This document shows, in pieces, positions 17,427 to 20,536 of a stretch of DNA of 20,536 nucleotides. The notes beneath the pieces were generated by a model. That model had not been told where the DNA came from. It made no database searches and worked only from the letters and a program-made list of their open reading frames with translations. How positions within the stretch are numbered: position 1 is the stretch's first letter; each line of letters opens with the position of its first letter. The position numbers were made by a program, and so were the translations under genes. Source of the DNA: Mesotaenium endlicherianum (Eukaryota; Streptophyta; Zygnematophyceae; Zygnematales; Mesotaeniaceae); contig WELA01013858.1 of the NCBI GenBank assembly GCA_009602735.1, forward strand, positions 554,656-575,191, written 5' to 3'.

Positions 17427-20073
17427 ATGGCCTACAGCTCGCAGCCGCACGACGCGTGGGAGGGGCGCCAGCTGGCGGACCTTGGGCGCGCGGCGGCGAC
17501 GGAGTCGCAGGAGGAGGTGCTGTCGCGCATCCTCAACAACCCGTACCTCAGCACGCAGAGAGACCCCGCTGCGTGGGCGCGCGTGCGCCTCCCCGACTGG
17601 AAGCGCGTGCGGCCGGCGACCGTGATGAGGGCGACACTTGTCATCGTTGCAGCGAGCGTGGTAAGTGAGCGCGAGCTCTCCGGCGCGCGCACGTCTCACC
17701 CGCGCCCGCCGCCCGCTTCCTGCCGCCGGCAGCCTGCCACCTGTCAGGCGGGGTGGCCGTGAGCCTTGAGGGGACCGGGGGACACGTTCGAGAGGGTGCG
17801 GGGCGAGGGTCGAAGGAAGTTGCAGTTTGTTCGCTCAAGGTTGGAAACAGGTCGAGGGTTTGGTCCAGGGGTAGGGTTTTGGGGGTTAACAAAGTGCCCA
17901 GTCCCATCTGGGCGTCAAGATGAGGAGGAGGAGTCCCGGGTTGGGCAGGGGGACGGAAGAAGAAGGGGGGAAGGAGAGGAAAGGGTGGATGGGAAGGGGC
18001 GTGGGTGGGGAGGGGGAGATGTTGGTTACGATGCAGGAGAAAGGTTTGCCGGAAAGAAAGCTTGTCATTGGCTGCTCCCCAGAGAGCCCACCTGGTGCCT
18101 CTCTCTTGTGCCGCCAGGTGGAGGGCTGGCACGGGCGCAAGTCGTCAGAGCGGCACAGCCTCGAGTGCTTTAGGGTTTGGGGGCATAGAAAGACTGCTGC
18201 CTGCAGCGCGGCGTTGTTGTTGTTTATTGGCATTGCTGGGTGCGGAGGATCGGCGTCATTATTGGGAATGCTGGGAGGCACCGGCTACAGAACTCTAAAG
18301 AGCACATTTGAGCTGCTCAGGGTTTGAGGTTATAGCCTTACAGGGCAACAGGGTGTTACTCATGGGGCTGATCATTGCCTGTGTAGGGCACCTAGGGGTT
18401 AGGATTTTGGGCAATGAAGTGAGAGTTTTGGGGCTGTACAGGTGTCGGTTTGTCACCAGCACGAGTCTGTGGTTAGGGGCTTTGGGTTTACGGATCCAGG
18501 TTTAGGGTTCAGGATTTGCGGAGTTTAGGGTTTGAGGCTGGAGGGGATGCGCCGTAGGATCATCGGAGAGGAGGACTTGCCCTTCGGCTCTTAGGAAGCA
18601 GCCAGCTGGCAGCGCCGGACTGCGTCCCGCGCACGAGCACCCGCGTGGCACAGTGCTGCGTGGTCTTTCCCTCGGGCACCTCGGGCTTGTTGTAACTTCT
18701 TGTTGTCAATTCTCACCCATTGTTCATCCAGCGTACCGCTCTTGTTCTTCCGCTTGTCGCACTCGTTGCGCTTTCACCCGTCCCTGCACTGAATGTCACG
18801 AGGCCAGGGCGGGGAAGGGAGGGGGGAAGAGCATAGCCGACAGCTGGCGGCGTGCGTTCGGCCAACGGGGAGGCGAGCAGAGAGCGAGTCTTTCCAACCA
18901 CCCCCCCCCCCGCCCTCTTCCCTCCCNCGTCGGTAAACACACGCTTGCTCAGGGCCCCTGTGTCTGGGTCTGGGTCTAGGTGTGCATGTTAGGGTTTAGG
19001 AGTTGCTTACAGTATAGGGTTACCATAGAAAAATTTGGGTTCTCTTCTGGGGTCAGGGATTTTGGCGGGTTTAGCATCTTCGTGATGCATAGGGTACAGG
19101 CAGGCAGAGGCTTGCAAGCTTGCGCCCGTCTGTCAGATGTGGCCGGGGCCGAATGCATGGGAGACAAAGCTCTGGTTTTTTTTGTTTTTTTTTTGCCTTC
19201 TGCCTGCTGAACGTTAACTACCGCCTACCCTACCCTGTCAACAGCTCAAGAGAATTGGGTGCCCACACATACGTCATCTTCACCCGCATACATGCGTGTC
19301 CGAACGCACACCGACCCGCGCGTCTCGCGACCCACCCCCAGGGCCTCAGCCCCCTGCAACTCTCGCGCGCGCGCTTGGGCGCGCTCTGGCTTGCGCTGCA
19401 CCCGCGCCTGCGCTCCGCGCGCGCAGTGGGCCTCATGTTGCTCCCGGAAGACCTCAGCTCGCAGCATCGTGAGCCGCACACGCTTCTGGAGATTTTTACA
19501 AAAATCTCGGCCGAGAGAGTTTGAGGACAGGACGGGTAGCGGAGCCCCGTGTCTCATCCCGGAAGCCTGAAACCCTAATCTAGGCGCCAAAGCGGCCGTA
19601 AACCCCAACGAGCTAAACCCGCGATCGCAAATCCCGGCCTCTGGGGGGTCCTAATGCTTCTTTGCCCATAACGCCTCGTGCACCCGCAGCTTTAGAAGCG
19701 TATCCGACGAGCCAAATGAGGCCCCTACTGATCCTTGCTGAAACCTGGGGACTGCCACCTGGCACGCATGCAGGTGCTGCTCTGGCTGGCCTTTGGCCTC
19801 ATGCCCATCCTCTCCCTCATATACACGGAGGACGAGCCCTTCGACATCGGTCAACGCCCCGTTGACCTGCGGTTGACCACCGCCACGCTGGCGCCGGCCA
19901 ACGTCACGTCAGCCGGCACCGCCGCCGCCGCCGCCGCCGTCAGCCGGGGCTGCCCCTATTGGTTCAAGAAGGCCATAAACGGCGACCTTGACAGGTGGCG
20001 CGAGGGCGAGCATGGTGGCATCAGCGAGGAGGACGCGCGAGAGGCTGAGCGCGCCGCTGATTTCAAGATCCAG
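17427..20073 (+). CDS. GT90 (CAP10/Rumi, DUF821)-like glycosyltransferase, 5' part
   Basis: Two exons are visible: 17427-17660 (78 codons, donor GTG|GTAAGT) and 19774-20073 (100 codons, acceptor GCATGCAG|GTG, donor CAG|GTATGG). Both junctions are phase 0, and the gene continues past the window. The join creates one uninterrupted hydrophobic helix at about residues 68-95, preceded by basic WKRVRP, as in a type II Golgi/ER membrane protein. After the helix come a possible N-glycosylation site (N121-V-T), an alanine run and C138-PYWF, then DLDRW and EAERAADFKIQ. This resembles the start of plant DUF821 proteins (CPxYFxWIxxDLxPW...ARxxAxFRL). The family transfers glucose or xylose to proteins or glycans in the secretory pathway. 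The catalytic part is outside the window, so activity cannot be judged. Confidence 0.7.
17661..19773 (+). other. Intron 1 of the GT90-like gene (2,113 nt)
   Basis: This large intron splits the codons of the membrane helix. It contains G-rich sequence with scattered TTTAGGG-type motifs (18169-18175, 18501-18507, 18524-18530, 18989-19000), a poly-C run next to the N at 18927, and C-strand copies (AAACCCTAA at 19570-19578). No internal exon is needed, because the flanking exons join in phase. A good acceptor at 18117 opens a frame to 18327 and might be an alternative 3' exon, but there is no further support. Confidence 0.55.
18165..19040. repeat. Degenerate TTTAGGG-type repeats (G strand)
   Basis: Exact TTTAGGG occurs at 18169, 18501 and 18524, and TTAGGGTTTAGG at 18989. 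Between them are many related blocks such as GGGTTTGAGG, GGGTTTACGG and AGGGGTTAGG. They lie inside an intron, not at a chromosome end, and are too diverged to be a recent telomere insertion. Confidence 0.55.
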
Positions 20074-20086
20074 GTATGGCTGCCTA

Positions 20087-20181
20087 CGTGCGTGCGTGCG
20101 TGTGTGTGTGTGCTTTTGTGCGTGGGCGCGCGCGCATGTGGGCGTCCATGTGGGTATGTATTCGCATGTGCGTTTGCAATG

Positions 20182-20219
<38 letters not shown>

Positions 20220-20377
20220 CGTGCGTGTGTGTGTGTGTGTGTGCGTGTGTGTGTGTGTGTTCGCGCGCGCGTGCACGCGGGGTGTTTGTTGGTGTGTGTA
20301 GGCAGCGCACGGGGAATTGTCTTTGTGCGTGGAGAAGTCACGCACAAAGCTTGAAGCCTCTGTGGTCCCCGTATGGG

Positions 20378-20425
<48 letters not shown>
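20087..20425. repeat. GT/GC microsatellites in intron 2 of the GT90-like gene
   Basis: Two arrays, about 20087-20278 and 20376-20425, consist of GT and GTGC units with GCGCGC interruptions. They begin shortly after the donor at 20074. The frames through them encode only Val/Cys/Arg or Thr/His repeats and are not genes. Confidence 0.85.
20321..20349. repeat. Perfect 11-bp inverted repeat, 7-base loop
   Basis: CTTTGTGCGTG (20321-20331) and CACGCACAAAG (20339-20349) are exact reverse complements around GAGAAGT. The hairpin stands between the two GT arrays in intron 2 of the GT90-like gene. Confidence 0.7.
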
Positions 20426-20426
<1 letters not shown>

Positions 20427-20536
20427 TTGCGTCTTGCCTTGCATCTCTGTTTGTGTTGGTCACAATCTCGGGTCTCCTAGTATTTTCAACAAAATGCCCC
20501 CCTCTCCCCCTCCCCCCTCCTTCCTACCCCCTTTCC

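Noticed and set aside
18118..18327. Possible alternative 3' exon of the GT90-like gene
   Set aside because: The acceptor and phase fit, but the product would lack the whole lumenal domain and the direct join to 19774 rebuilds a proper helix; kept only as a remark.
18553..18594. Short frame reading MRRRIIGEEDLPFGS before a stop
   Set aside because: It mildly resembles the region after the membrane helix in exon 2, but it is too short and has no acceptor in phase.
19909..20444. Thr/His-rich minus-strand frames
   Set aside because: The repetitive part translates the GT/GC microsatellites, and the rest is antisense to the GT90-like exon.
1..20536. tRNA, rRNA, CRISPR array or intact transposon
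   Set aside because: No tRNA T-loop pattern, rRNA core, regular repeat-spacer array, paired LTRs or terminal inverted repeats with a transposase were found by eye; a dedicated search could still find weak cases.

Overview
The window is nuclear DNA from a photosynthetic eukaryote, most likely an alga. Three spliced genes can be read, all with GT-AG introns of 0.2 to 2.1 kb. One encodes a plastid-targeted LHC-like (chlorophyll a/b-binding family) membrane protein, which is the direct argument for a phototroph. Degenerate TTTAGGG/CCCTAAA telomere-type motifs fit the green lineage, but several other algal groups also use that repeat. The species cannot be fixed from the sequence. Exons are GC-rich, introns and intergenic DNA are richer in AT or in microsatellites, and two single N characters (8284 and 18927) mark assembly uncertainty.

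Layout. 1-2670: low-complexity and repeat-rich DNA with a pyrimidine tract, a G-run cluster, degenerate telomere-like repeats, a ~20-bp tandem array and a perfect 13-bp hairpin, plus one unassigned ORF (1888-2352). 2670-5800: AT-rich intergenic DNA without a supported gene. 6181-11872 (+): a five-exon gene for a 743-residue tristetraprolin (TTP/ZFP36/TIS11)-type tandem CCCH zinc-finger protein. Its exons join in phase, and it ends with a motif resembling the CNOT1-binding peptide of animal TTP. Intron 1 holds two (CT)n tracts bracketing a segment that looks coding on the opposite strand. Introns 3 and 4 hold a minisatellite and long alternating purine-pyrimidine repeats. 13767-14603 (-): a two-exon gene for the 219-residue LHC-like protein, with a TATA element upstream, convergent with the zinc-finger gene. 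14830-17426: intergenic DNA with a 9-bp array and a degenerate ~18-bp array. 17427 to beyond the window end (+): the first two exons of a GT90 (CAP10/Rumi, DUF821) glycosyltransferase-like type II membrane protein. Its transmembrane helix is completed only across a 2.1-kb intron.

The three genes act in different places: cytoplasmic mRNA decay, the thylakoid, and the secretory pathway. Nothing suggests an operon-like or jointly regulated system. The points most worth following are the animal-like TTP architecture with a possible CCR4-NOT recruitment motif, the antisense exon-like block in its first intron, the altered ligand position in the LHC-like helix, and recurrent short motifs and hairpins outside coding exons.
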